DNA of 64,000 nt from Rhynchopus euleeides (GCA_963210315.1 OY723239.1:777501-841500), one strand, 5' to 3'. Positions 40,845-50,844 are shown, counted from the first letter of the stretch. Numbers and translations: made by a program. Notes: a model not told the origin generated them from the letters alone.

Positions 40845-42062
40845 TCACAGCCTGTGGTCCTTGAACCTGGCATCCGGCTTCCAGCACTTCTTCTGGTCGG
40901 CCCACACGGCCCCCTGGGTTGTCAGCTTCTCCCAAGCGCCAGAGAAGTACGCCTCAAGCGACCCGATGTCTGTGGCAAACTCGTGAACAATCGCCTTAAA
41001 CTCATCGTCATACACAAGCGACACGTCGGTGGTCATCATGATGAGGTCAGGCTTCTCTGTAATACGCCACTGGTACTTGTCCCCGCTACCCTTGTACACG
41101 CTGTACTCGCCACCCCACTTCTCGAGAAGCTGGAAGTACTCGTTGTCCCACTTGAAAGGGTCGGTGGTCCACGGCCCCTCGATCCCGCTGGTAAACGTGT
41201 CGGTCCCCTTCCCTGTCCCGCACTTGCCGGGCCACGGGTTGAGGGGCGCATCCTTCGGCGGCTCACCCGCACCCGAGGGGCACGCACCGTGTGTGCGGCC
41301 GAAGGCGTGGCCACCGCCGATCAGGGCGACGGTCTCCGTGTCGTTCATACCCATGCGGGAGAACACCTCGCGCACCTGCACAGCGCTGTGCGTGGGGTCC
41401 GGCACCCCCATGAAGCCCTCGGGGTTGACGTAGATCAGCCCGACGGTCGACGTGCCGAGGGGCAGCTTGCAGTCGCCCTGGATGGGGCACGCCGGCTGCT
41501 CCGCACCGGGGCCGAGGGGCGCGCTCGCAGACCCGTCCGCATCGTCGACACGCCCCATGCACACCTCCGTCACAGGCCCGCCCATGTGCAGGATGGACCC
41601 GGTGCCTGCAAGGATGAAGAGGTCGCCCCAGCTCAGCGCGTCGCCGTACTTCTCCTTGATGGGCCACAGCAGGCCACGCGCCTTGTCCAGGTTGGTGTTG
41701 TCATCCCAGCTGTTCTCCGGCTGGAAACGCTGGCGGCCGCCGCCGCACCCACCCCGCCCGTCGCTGTTGCGGTAGGACCCAGAGCAGTGCCACGCGAGAC
41801 GCACGAACAGCCCGCCGTACGACGTCCCGACAGCAGACGTGGGGGACGAGTCGGCAGGCCAGCAGTCCTGCGACTTCGTCAGCATGTGGACAATATCCTT
41901 GATGACAGCCTCAACAGAGACGGACTTCAGTGCCTTGTTGTACTCCGCAAGCGTCGGGATGGTGGCATTGTCTGACGGCGGTGTCCCGTGCTTCTGCCCC
42001 GGGCACTGCCCTGCAGACACGAGCAACGGGCACACGACGCCCAACAGGAGCAAGGCCTTCAT
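40845..42062 (-). CDS. Secreted single-domain catalase-peroxidase (KatG-type class I haem peroxidase)
   Basis: 405 residues from ATG at 42062, chosen over an upstream in-frame start at 42146 because a signal peptide (MKALLLLGVVCPLLVSAG) follows directly. It has the distal site R88-W91-H92 (VRLAWHCSG), ENSWDDNTNLDKARGLLWPIK, the KatG loop LIYVNPEG with Y211, RMGMND with M237, the proximal haem ligand H252 (GGGHAFGRTHG), W298 and D346 (TTDVSL). W91, Y211 and M237 are the three residues that form the Met-Tyr-Trp adduct needed for catalase activity in KatG. Ordinary KatG proteins are about 720-740 residues with a second, haem-less C-terminal domain; here the protein stops after the first. Eight or more cysteines and the signal peptide imply an extracytoplasmic enzyme removing H2O2. 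A single exon. Confidence 0.9.
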   Translation of the reverse strand: MKALLLLGVVCPLLVSAGQCPGQKHGTPPSDNATIPTLAEYNKALKSVSVEAVIKDIVHMLTKSQDCWPADSSPTSAVGTSYGGLFVRLAWHCSGSYRNSDGRGGCGGGRQRFQPENSWDDNTNLDKARGLLWPIKEKYGDALSWGDLFILAGTGSILHMGGPVTEVCMGRVDDADGSASAPLGPGAEQPACPIQGDCKLPLGTSTVGLIYVNPEGFMGVPDPTHSAVQVREVFSRMGMNDTETVALIGGGHAFGRTHGACPSGAGEPPKDAPLNPWPGKCGTGKGTDTFTSGIEGPWTTDPFKWDNEYFQLLEKWGGEYSVYKGSGDKYQWRITEKPDLIMMTTDVSLVYDDEFKAIVHEFATDIGSLEAYFSGAWEKLTTQGAVWADQKKCWKPDARFKDHRL

Positions 42063-42481
42063 GTTGCTTGTGACCCCTGCAGGTGGCGGGGTCGTGTGGA
42101 TAGGGGATATGGGGGGTTTGATTGTCGAGAGTGAATGGAAAAGCAAGCTTCAAAACCACCTTCCTCCAGCAATGGTTGTTCATTTTTGTAGTCACCACAC
42201 CGGGTATGCTATAATACACAATAGCGGCTCTCTGCATGGGTATAGGGGGGGGGGGCCTGAGTGCGGAGGGGGGGTATTGAAGTCGAACAGGAAGCACAAG
42301 GATGATCTCCCTGCACTCGTTATGCAGATTGTGTCCGAGATCCGACAGGGGAGAGAAAGAGGGGGTGGGGCGAATATCGCGAGCTGTTCTGTATTTTTTG
42401 CTTGGTTGCTTGCTGGGAGCAGTGTCATGTGCCACCCACATCATCTGGGACATCTGGCGTGGCTCCATAGCCTGTGTCGCA
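42063..42481. other. Upstream flank of the peroxidase gene
   Basis: Presumed promoter and 5' UTR of the minus-strand peroxidase gene. A G11 run lies near 42246. Nothing else is recognised before the hAT element H3. Confidence 0.4.
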
Positions 42482-43230
42482 ATTGTAACCAGGCCTGGGC
42501 GGGGAACGAGCCCTTTTTCCAGGTTTTTTGGGTCGGGGAACCAGGTTTTTTCTAAGAATTTTTACAAGGGATTTTTTGCTCGCCCCCCCACAGTTTCCAG
42601 GCGCGTGCCCGTCAGGCGGGACCTTTTCTCTGATTTCTCTCCGCGTCATCATGTGACAGCTCTCGAGTGATGCCCAGAGATGCTTGCGGCAGAGAGTGCC
42701 CCTCATGCGCGTTACAGCTGAAAATGAATGAGGATCATCTGGCACTCGTTCTCATCGGGGGTTGTGCTCCGCAGGGACTCAATACACCTTGGCACTCTCC
42801 AGGGCTGGACATGCCAGCAGCTGGAGGACAGTTACAAAGCTGCCACTCCCCGACGCCACCCACCTGCTGGCCCCTTCAGGTCTGAAAGCTCAAAAGCTCC
42901 CGGGGATTTTTGCAGTGGTGCGCACCATATTCAGCGCAGTAGGGTGATCTCTCCGATTTTCCAAAACTGCTGGTTTACTGGTTTGGGGAACGGTCGTCGG
43001 CAGACCGTTGAAATGCCCGTGTTAGCAAGGCACACTCACGTTTCAGGTAGCGTGTCGCGTGTCACGCATGTCGCGAACGCGGCAAGTGTACCTCCCAGGT
43101 GGGGAAGCCCGACCTCCTGTCCGATGTCAGTCAGGCTTCGAAGAAGCGCTTCATGGATGCGGCGCTGACCTCCTACGCTGCACTGTACCCAGGGAAGTGA
43201 GATAGATGGACGGGCACACGCTACATGAGG

Positions 43231-43288
43231 GGTTTGGGGGGCGTGAGCCCCCCAGCCGCCGGAGGCCACGGTAGCGAACATCTGTTCG
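43231..43288 (+). repeat. Palindromic G/C repeat, copy 1
   Basis: ggtttGGGGGGCGTGAGCCCCCCagccgccggaggccacggtagcgaacatctgttc. The hairpin GGGGGGC/GCCCCCC is followed by a fixed 40-bp tail. The same unit occurs at 43392, 44957 and 46152. Confidence 0.85.
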
Positions 43289-43391
43289 TGTGGGCGTACA
43301 GATTCTGTGCGAGTTGGCTGCGTCCTCAGAGGCGACTGGAGTGGTTGGACCCCGACTTGATGGGATTCGAAGGACTTGAGTACGAGACGTA

Positions 43392-43456
43392 CGCCACAGG
43401 GGGGTCTGGGGGGCGGAGCCCCCCAGCCGCCGGAGGCCACGGTAGTGAACGTCTGG
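43392..43456 (+). repeat. Palindromic G/C repeat, copy 2
   Basis: Preceded by cgccacaggggggtct as in the 45601 remnant, then GGGGGGCGGAGCCCCCC and the fixed tail. It lies inside H3. Confidence 0.85.
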
Positions 43457-43740
43457 CTCTCCAGTTGGCCAGCAAGGCGAACGGTACGTGGGACAGACTT
43501 CCCTTCCATCCTTGTGCGCACCCTGTCGACTGGGGAAAACTTAGAAAAAGTTTTTTCCTCTGCGAAACAACCTTAGAAAAAAATTCCCCTAACAAAATTC
43601 TTAGAAAAAAACTTTTTTTCCCCTTACAAAAATTCTTAGAAAAAAAGTTCAGAATCCTGAAAGTGGGGAACAAGCCCCCCAGTTAGGAACAGCCCTGATT
43701 GTAACTCGCATATCTTTTTTTTTAACCCTTGAGCCAGGCC

Positions 43741-44685
43741 CAGGGTATAAGATAGACTTTTTTTCTGGCGCCGTTTTCCGGTTTTTCTGGTTTTGAAATT
43801 TTTCGCGCGCGCCTTCGGCGCGCGCGACCCGCGCAAACCCTCTCAGAATCACACCCAACACGGCTGGACCAGGCTCTGCCGAACAGCAGTGGCGTGTTGC
43901 TCCACGCAGCTCCCCGAAGGGACGGAACTGAGCTTTCAATGCGTCCACGTACTGACGGAGCGCGGCTTCGCATCACCTCCCGCATCAGGACAAACCCCCC
44001 TGAGGGTGCTGCTCTGCTGGTACGCCTCACGAAGGGCAACTACCTTCATGGTCGAGCTTGTTGCATGACCACCCCCTTGAGGCAGTCAGTCAGACGATGC
44101 GCACAACGTGCGCTCATGCGAACACCAGCGGGTGTCTCCAACACTGCACAAATCGCGGTCCCGCCAGAACCCGAATCCGTCGATCCTCTCCAAAGCGGAC
44201 ATGCACTCCCGAAAACATCGGAGTTTGCATGTGTCATCCCCAGCAAGGCAAACGTGCTCGAGACAAGGTCGTAGCTTGCGTGGATGACAGGGTGGTCCTT
44301 GGCAGTGTGCACCGCAACGAGATTGAGTGCATGCGCTCGGCAAGCCGCCCAGAAGGAGTACGGTGCGGTCGGAATGATCAAGCTACCGGAGTATCTCGAA
44401 ACTTCAAACAGAGAAGACCTGCATGACGAGGACATCACCACCCACCGGGTCCCGCTGGGCTCCTTTTCTCCGCTTCTCTGCTTTCTTTTGACTGTTTGAG
44501 CTCCGTGCGGATCACGATGGGGTCACTTTCCATATTTTTTTGGCTAATGGTCCCACTGGTTGACTGTCACAAAGGTTCCCCAAAAACCGGCGAAAATCCG
44601 ATCGGCCTTTTTTTTTTTCCAGAAAACCGGAAACCGGGAAACCCTGGTTTTGAAAACCGGAAAACCAGACCTATCTTATCCCCTG
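43741..44685 (-). mobile_element. hAT element H4 (945 bp)
   Basis: A perfect 8-bp duplication GCCAGGCC lies at 43733-43740 and 44686-44693. Termini are CAGGGTATAAGATAG and the inverse of CAGGGGATAAGATAG, with CCGGTTTTC-type repeats inside both ends. It encodes a hAT-like transposase fragment at 44046-44441. It starts only 35 bp after the right duplication of H3. Confidence 0.9.
44046..44441 (-). pseudogene. hAT transposase internal fragment
   Basis: The frame contains CRAHALNLVAVHTAKDHP, then SYDLVSSTFALLG and ETPAGVRMSARCAHRLTDCL. This follows the order of the hAT core (C-x-x-H-x-LNLV..., then a short gap, then L-x-x-T-RWSAR). The N-terminal zinc finger and C-terminal dimerisation parts are missing. 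The last Asp/Trp of the TRWSAR motif is altered (VRMSAR), so it is inactive. Confidence 0.7.
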
Positions 44686-44693
44686 GCCAGGCC

Positions 44694-45891
44694 GTTCGCT
44701 ATCGTCCACAGATCCCGTGTGGGGTGGACGAAGTTTTATTTGGGATTTTGAGATTTTTTTTAACCACAGGGAGGCGCCCCTCGGGGGCGCTTCGCGCCCC
44801 CTCGGGAGGTACACATTGGCTACCTTTCCTTGAGAGGGCAGATCGCTGCACTTCTGGCAAGGCTGTTAGTACCTCCGGAGGCACTAATAACCTTGCTTAT
44901 GAGCGAAACGCCCGTGGATTGGCAGGGACCGCTGTGCCACACAGTTCGGCTGGGCAAGGGGGGTCTGGGGGGCGGAGCCCCCCAGCCGCCGGAGGCCACG
45001 GTCGTGAACATCTGTTCATTGCGGATGGACAGATTCATGTAACTTAAAAGGGAAAAAAAAAGGTCCTGGGTAAGACGTTAAACTGCCTGGGGGGGCCGTC
45101 CCCGGACCATGACGGGTGCCTGCACCAGGAGTCTAGCACGGCCGTGGTCCAGGGCATGACCGAAAACTGCTTGGGTACCGAGGCTCCCCAGACCAGGAAG
45201 GGTGGAGACACCTGGAGTCTAAATAGTCACACCACGTCAGGCCAGACCTTCGCATTGCACTCCGCGAAGACTGCCACACAGCCGCGGGGCAGGTGTGCAG
45301 CCTGTGGAAAACCTCGTACAGAAAAGGGTCGGCGACCGCCCGCCCCCAGTCTGAGAGGCATCAGCCGAATCTCGGTGGAGGCGGGCACAAAACAAAAGGG
45401 AGAGTCGTCACTGTGCATATCAGCACGGTCCCGCCCTCTGTGCCAGACCAACACACCACCAAAGGAAAAGAGGAAGAGGCGACGTAAGGCAATGCCTCCG
45501 TGCGGCCAGGAGAACACGAAATAGCGACCCCCTCAACGGGGAATGCTACGAGCACGGCCAAAAATCGTTCAAATCGTTCAAAAGGACTTGGGCACCAGAC
45601 ATACGCCACAGGGGGGTCTGGGCGGAGCAATACATCGTACTTTGGGGAAGGTCGTTGTGGTCTCCTTCTAACACTTCCTTCCTCGTGCATTCCCCATCCC
45701 CTGAGCCTCGTGATCCCGTGGGCTCTTTCACCACCCACCACCCCTTCGGTGGGTGGGGGCCGAGCCCAGAATTTTTTTATCCCAACTTCGTCCCCTTGGG
45801 CGAAGTTGTTGGGCGAAGTTGGGACGAAGTAAATCTGAAGATTTATTTTTTTAGCGAAGTTGGGCCCAACTTCGCCCCGAGCGAACGGCCT
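44694..45891. other. Interval between hAT elements
   Basis: Contains hairpin-rich G/C segments (44772-44815; TAGTACCTCCGGAGGCACTA at 44868), the third palindromic repeat (44957-45018), a deleted remnant of it (45601-45628), and inverted GCGAAGTTGGG/CCCAACTTCGC blocks at 45775-45880. No gene is supported; the long minus-strand frame spanning 45361-46536 runs through H5 and repeat copies and is fortuitous. Confidence 0.45.
44957..45018 (+). repeat. Palindromic G/C repeat, copy 3
   Basis: gggtctGGGGGGCGGAGCCCCCC plus the fixed tail ending gaacatctgttc. It lies between H4 and H5. Confidence 0.85.
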
Positions 45892-45899
45892 GCCTTGAG

Positions 45900-46447
45900 C
45901 AGGGTTTTCGCTAATCTTCCAGGGGGGGGCCAGACCCAGGAAGATTTCTACTCTTCCACCCACCCCGCCTAGTATTTCCCCCCAGCGCTCGTGCTGACCT
46001 CTGGGCGTCGGAGGAACACCAAAATTGGGGTTTTGGGTCACTTTCCCCCCCAACAGGCACACGGACACGTGTTTCAACACATCAGCATGGGCTTTCACCT
46101 CTGTGATGTGACGCCGCATGTGCTCAGGCCTTGGCAACTGACAGGTACATGTCACAGGGGGGTCTGGGGGGCGGAGCCCCCCAGCCGCCGGAGGCCACGG
46201 TAGTGAACATCTGTTCTTGTGCGTATCCCCCATGCACGGGATTGGAAGCCGTGCCAAAAAATCAGTCGGATTCGGTCCGGAAGTCACCGTCAGGCCGCCA
46301 AAAAGCCCCCCCAAAAAAAACAAGAAAAAAATCTGGCGACCAGATTTTTTTTGTTTTTTCCCCCAGGAAGATATCTTCCTGAGATTTCCAGCTTTTTTAT
46401 TTTTTTTTGAAGATTTTTCACCCCAAATCTTCCAAGCGAAAACACTG
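45900..46447. mobile_element. hAT-like element H5 (548 bp)
   Basis: Termini are CAGGGTTTTCGCTAATCTTCC and the inverse of CAGTGTTTTCGCTTGG. The flanks GCCTTGAG (45892-45899) and CCCTTGAG (46448-46455) match at seven of eight positions. AAGATTT motifs repeat inside both ends. It carries the fourth palindromic repeat. No coding capacity. Confidence 0.82.
46152..46219 (+). repeat. Palindromic G/C repeat, copy 4
   Basis: cacaggggggtct then GGGGGGCGGAGCCCCCC and the fixed tail. It lies inside H5, so the unit inserts into, or travels with, unrelated hAT elements. Confidence 0.85.
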
Positions 46448-47354
46448 CCCTTGAGACCCGAGCCACCCTCGATTATTGTCCCATTTTTTTGGCCTCGCGA
46501 CCTCCGCTGCCTTTTGAGCCGATTTTGCCTATCCAAGTCACAAACACATCCTAGTGAGGATGTTTGGCCTCCCCCTGTGAAAGGATGGCGGATTCCGTCA
46601 GATTTGGGTTCAAAAATTGATCAGGTTCAGAGTGCCTGGCAGGACACTTAAATTCCGACTTGTTTGCAGCAGCAGCACCTTTGCACACTCTGCACGCGTG
46701 GTTTTCATTCTCTGGGACCGCCTTGTGTCGGTCAAGGAAGGCCGTGGTGAGGTAGAAACGATACTCCATTGCAGAGTGGGCGACCTGCGTGGTTTAGGGA
46801 AGGCAGAAGCTGCACACATCAGGGGGGCAAAAATGCAGGTTCATCTCAGGGTCAAGAGGTATCACCATAGGTCCCGGACATTGTTTCTGATGATTCTGCA
46901 GCAATACATTGCCAGTGAGGGTCCGAGCAAATCAAACCATTTTGCAAAATTGCCAGGCTGCCGCTGTTGACACTTTTGATGATCACGGTATCCACACATC
47001 ATCAGGGTCGTGATTTGGCAGCACTGCAAGCCTGTAAACCAGCCAGTACCCGTGATGTTCGGGGCTGTGTGGCAATGTGATTGGCGGGGCAACAAATTTA
47101 GGTGTCATGCTGGGTGGGGAAAGTCAGAATAAGCCATCAAGCTTTGTCTTGGTACCAAGGACTTAAACACGGGGGGTCCCAGGTATCAAAGTTTAAGAAA
47201 GTGTAAATTCCTGCAGAAATTACAAGGCAGCCGGACCCCATCAAGGTTGTGGGGGATGTGGGAAGTGCGAAGTTTTTTCAGACGGGCAAAATATGAAACT
47301 TTGGGGGTTTTTTTCTGAGCATATGACCCCCGACCGCCGGGGGTGTGAAGTATC

Positions 47355-47640
47355 CGCGTTCGCAAAGAATCTACACGTGAACAGTTTCCTGTGTTGGCCC
47401 CACAATGACATACTGCCTGTCATGGGGGGAGCAAAATGAACCCACTACGGAAAGAAACAGAGCGTGGAAGTCAAAGGAGGGGAGCGTGGCAGCGACAGTC
47501 AACGGAAGAAGAAGTCATCGGCTGAGGAACAGCAGGGTTGGGTGCCTCCTTGGCCCGACACTTGGAAAAGCGCCGGAGCAGAAGCAATGAAAACCAAGAG
47601 TAAGTCGTCAAACGGAAAAGATTCTACACCACCACGGAAG
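47355..47640 (+). repeat. Direct repeat flanking gene A, left copy
   Basis: Nearly the same as 50492-50735, in the same orientation (cgttcgcaaagaatc, tgacatactgcctgtcatgg, then aagaagaagtcatcg and cttggcccgacacttggaaa). The pair encloses the whole of gene A. They could be remnants of a terminal-repeat element, or scars of segmental duplication. Confidence 0.75.
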
Positions 47641-47816
47641 GGCTCCATCCCAACGAAGTGAAGACCACAACACATATGCGGGGATAACGCGGAGGCTACT
47701 AGAAAGACGTTTGGGTGGTGGTAAACTGGAGTTTTTTTCGGAGATTGACAATCAAGATGGGCGCACGAGCAGGTCATCCCGCTTGTGCCCGGCGCCACCA
47801 GGAAGCTGTGCCTTCT

Positions 47817-48090
47817 GTGAAAAAAGTGAGGGACGCCGTTCTTCCCCTCTGACTGACGACCAGTGATGACGTAGCGAAGGACCTTGAATGGGGTTTGAAC
47901 CCGAGAGAGTCAATACTCAACCAAAGGTATTCTCCAGGACCTGGCACGGAACGGGCGATACGAACGCTCCCACCGTGCGCACGGACCTGTCTGCGACTCT
48001 ACAAGGAACCACGGGGTGGGGCGCGCACATCACCTCGGAGGCCTCAAGGAGCCTGCCTGACCTGCACGACTCCGCTGCGGCTACAAGGAG
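47817..48090 (+). repeat. Block shared with transposon E5
   Basis: Nearly identical to 32622-32900 inside E5. Here it abuts the stop codon of cyclase-like gene A, so it forms that gene's 3' flank. Confidence 0.85.
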
Positions 48091-48105
48091 GAGCTCGCTC
48101 TGCAG

Positions 48106-49950
48106 CTACACATGGACAGCAAGGGGTGTGGTGTGCCCCAGCAGGCTGATGGTGCTGTGTGCCTGCCTGTGGTGCTCGCCTGCCATCTCAGACGCCTTCT
48201 GCATGTCGGTCCCAGACAGATACGCACGCATCGCAGCGTTGTAAGGGTCCCACTCTGCAGCAGCCTTCCCGATGTGGTACATCCACTCCCCATCCTCCTC
48301 GTTGTCTGAGCTCCCCTCCTCCTCCACCAGCAGCGAGTACACACAGAAGCATGTGCCATCGTCGTTGTTGATGATATTGCTGTTGTCGTGAACCCGTACA
48401 GCCGTGGACGCGTGATCACCACCAGGAGTCTGCTTCACCAGACGCACCCGCCTCGGAACAAGCAGCAGCACGTGCTCGTGTTCTGCGTCCCGCTGCAGCT
48501 TCGTGTTGCACACCACGTCCAGCCCGAGAGCACGCGCAGCACGCTCCATCCCACACGCCAGGACAGGCAGCACCCCAAGCAGGCTGAACCGCCGCATCTC
48601 TGAACACCCCGTGTCCCCGCACAGGACGTGTCCCGAAGCCGCTCCGATGTTGACACGCAGAGCATCGTTGTCAGTGATACTGACCTCCTGGGCATTGGCG
48701 TTGCGCACGGCCCGCACGATCTGCTGTGCTGCACCTGCAGCTGCAGTGGCGTGCAAGAGGCACGGACGGGAAGTGTTGAAGGAGGCAAGGATGCGGTCAC
48801 CAACGAACACGTCCACCAGACCACGGCGTGACTCCACTGCCGACATCGTGTTGGTCAGCAGCATCTCGAAGAACGACGTGAAGGTACGGGAGTCCTCCTC
48901 CAGACACGCCAGTGCGTTGCATGTGTTCACCACAAGCAGTGTTGACCGTACGCTCTTCAACAGACCAAGCACTCTCGTCACCGCAACACGGCGCCCCTCT
49001 GGACGATCGCTTACTGACGCGTTGCGCGGGCTTGACTTCACACCTGAACTCGAAGAGTCGGTAGACATCGACTCGCAGACAGTGTTCCTCTCCTCTGGAC
49101 CGTCGTCATGTTGCTGTGCAGGGAGGCACGACTTGGGGAGGTACGGGCGGTACGCACGCAGGTTCTGCTCCAGCCTGTGAAGGGCCTCGTGCATCGCTGC
49201 AGGCAGCCGCCCCCCCTCCGCCTCCGCCAGCATCTCCGCCACGGTGTCGACGTCGTAGCCCGCCAGAAGTTGTGCAATCGCCTCCACAGTCTCGATGGTC
49301 CGTCCCATCGCCGCCTTCTCCCTCTCGGCTGACTCTGCGAACCCGCGGGTGGCGATGAAGTCGACAAGCATCACGAACAAGGCATTGTGCATCTCGGTCA
49401 GCCCTGTGAGTGCATTCACAGAACATGGCGGATGCAGACACTGCACAGAGTCCTGCAGACGCTCCCACCTGAGTGAGTCCGGTGCCGAACCAGGCAGGTC
49501 GTACAGCCCTAAGCGCAGCACATTCTCTGATGTCATGATGACGACCCACAAGGCTGCGACTGCTGCGAGCCCTGTTGCGAACCGCCTCCCGAGATCGATC
49601 ACCAGTGACAGGTCTGCGAGAAGCACAAACGCACTCCACACAGGCGGAGACCCGATCATCCGTAGGTTGAGGTCGAGCACCATTATGACGGTGCCACAGG
49701 TTGCGGCGTAGATTCGTATGATGTTGTGTGTCAGGTGCACGCGGCACACACACAGGACGACCATCAGGAGATTCGTGATAAACCCAAACACCAGCGCGGA
49801 AGTCAGCAGTGCCCACCGTGGCGCGGTGAGGATTAGCATCATCTGGCCGATACTGAGGATGCTGGTCACCAAGAACATCAACCGCCTGTCGCTGCGCGCC
49901 TTGCCCTGCAGCCTCCCGTCCATCGAGATGACCCCTTCAAACCAACCCAT
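48106..49950 (-). CDS. Multi-pass membrane protein with degenerate class III cyclase domain (paralogue A)
   Basis: 614 residues from ATG at 49950. An amphipathic start (MGWFEGVISMDGRLQGKARSDRR) precedes five or six hydrophobic segments between about 24 and 142. A linker of charged helices (about 195-280) ends in EQNLRAYRPYLPKSCLP, the signature preceding cyclase domains in many protists. The cyclase homology domain (about 335-510) keeps FVGDRILASF (second metal Asp), INIG/VNIGAASGHVLCGDTG and RRFSLLGVLPVLACGMERAA. The first metal site, normally FADIxGFT, reads LLVVNTCNA, so the first Asp is missing, and the Asn of the transition-state pair is not evident. I infer a sensory or regulatory protein with weak or no cyclase activity. 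Single exon; paralogues B and C lie downstream. Confidence 0.8.
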   Translation of the reverse strand: MGWFEGVISMDGRLQGKARSDRRLMFLVTSILSIGQMMLILTAPRWALLTSALVFGFITNLLMVVLCVCRVHLTHNIIRIYAATCGTVIMVLDLNLRMIGSPPVWSAFVLLADLSLVIDLGRRFATGLAAVAALWVVIMTSENVLRLGLYDLPGSAPDSLRWERLQDSVQCLHPPCSVNALTGLTEMHNALFVMLVDFIATRGFAESAEREKAAMGRTIETVEAIAQLLAGYDVDTVAEMLAEAEGGRLPAAMHEALHRLEQNLRAYRPYLPKSCLPAQQHDDGPEERNTVCESMSTDSSSSGVKSSPRNASVSDRPEGRRVAVTRVLGLLKSVRSTLLVVNTCNALACLEEDSRTFTSFFEMLLTNTMSAVESRRGLVDVFVGDRILASFNTSRPCLLHATAAAGAAQQIVRAVRNANAQEVSITDNDALRVNIGAASGHVLCGDTGCSEMRRFSLLGVLPVLACGMERAARALGLDVVCNTKLQRDAEHEHVLLLVPRRVRLVKQTPGGDHASTAVRVHDNSNIINNDDGTCFCVYSLLVEEEGSSDNEEDGEWMYHIGKAAAEWDPYNAAMRAYLSGTDMQKASEMAGEHHRQAHSTISLLGHTTPLAVHV

Positions 49951-50844
49951 CGTCCCTGTTGGCGGTGTGTCTGCAGGTCACCTGTGTGGGTCAGGATGCG
50001 TGGCAGGAAGGGTCACTTTTTCTTATCACCTCACGCAATGAATGACAAAAGGAACAGGGAGTAGTGGGGCAGGGTCCGACTTTGCGTCTCTGTGGCTGGC
50101 ATACAGCATCATGTCACTAAACCAAGGAATGCCAAGGGGGCGCTACCAATCACAGCCCGTCAGTCAGTGAGGGCAAGCAGGCTCCCTAAGGATTTTTGCC
50201 TCGGATTTCGGACCCAGCAGTTCCCCGTGCAGATCCCACAACCTCACGCAGTGCACTGCCTTGGTATACTCTGCCACAAATCACTCATGGGAGCTGGTCT
50301 CGGCTCCGTCACGGCTGTCGCAACGGGACCAGATGGTCCTCCGTCGGGCCTGGAGAATGTTACAGTCGCTCTTGCTCGTATTTTGTTTGTAATGCGTTGA
50401 CGCTTCCACCGCCCGTTTCGGACGAGGGGTTGCCCCCCCGTCGGGCTTGGAAAAATCACCGCAGTGACTCAAAGCCCCTGACCCCCGTGTGGTGCGTTCG
50501 CAAAGAATCCACAAGTGAATCATTTCATGTGTTGGATCCACAATGACAAACTGCCTGTCATGGGGGAGCAAAGTGAACCCACGAAACAAAATAGAGCGCA
50601 GCAGCGACAGTCAACGGAAGAAGAAGTCATCGCCTGAGGAACAGCAGGGTTGGTGCCTCCTTGGCCCGACACTTGGAAAAGCGCCGGAGCAGAAGCAATG
50701 AAACCCAGTCGAATGGTCGTCGAACGGAAGAGCATTCCACATCCCTGTAGAGAGTGCACCCTACTGTCATGTTGTAGTTTTTGAAACTATGTCCTGCATG
50801 ATCTGCAGAGCAAAGGTTCCTGCGTTGTTGGCACAACTCCAATA
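49951..50844. other. Upstream flank of gene A
   Basis: Presumed promoter of gene A. It includes a one-ended MITE relic (50135-50175), a copy of the GTTGACGCTTCCACC motif (50360-50410) and the right direct repeat (50492-50735). No gene. Confidence 0.45.
50492..50735 (+). repeat. Direct repeat flanking gene A, right copy
   Basis: Partner of 47355-47640, with small indels and substitutions. See that entry. Confidence 0.75.

Larger units (their letters stand above)
42490..43697. mobile_element. hAT-like element H3 (1208 bp)
   Basis: A perfect 8-bp duplication ATTGTAAC lies at 42482-42489 and 43698-43705. Termini are CAGGCCTGGGCGGGGAAC and the inverse of CAGGGCTG. Further in, TTCTAAGAATTTTTACAAGGG (left, 42550) faces several inverted copies at 43555-43645. 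It contains two copies of the GGGGGGCGGAGCCCCCC palindromic repeat. A short frame at 43080-43198 (PDLLSDVSQASKKRFMDAAL) may be transposase debris, but this is not certain. Confidence 0.85.
46456..48105. other. Interval downstream of cyclase-like gene A
   Basis: No gene supported. It holds the repeat 47144-47225 (also at 25726), the sequence gacttaaacacggggggtcc (47162; also at 59334, downstream of gene B), the direct repeat 47355-47640 and the block 47817-48090. The shared flank with gene B indicates that genes A and B descend from one duplicated segment. Confidence 0.5.

Noticed and set aside
40845..42146. Upstream start at 42146 for the peroxidase
   Set aside because: It would bury the signal peptide 28 residues inside the protein; ATG at 42062 is preferred.
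45361..46536. A 391-codon open frame on the minus strand
   Set aside because: It runs through hAT element H5, two palindromic repeat copies and simple sequence. The composition is low complexity and no domain is visible, so it is fortuitous.
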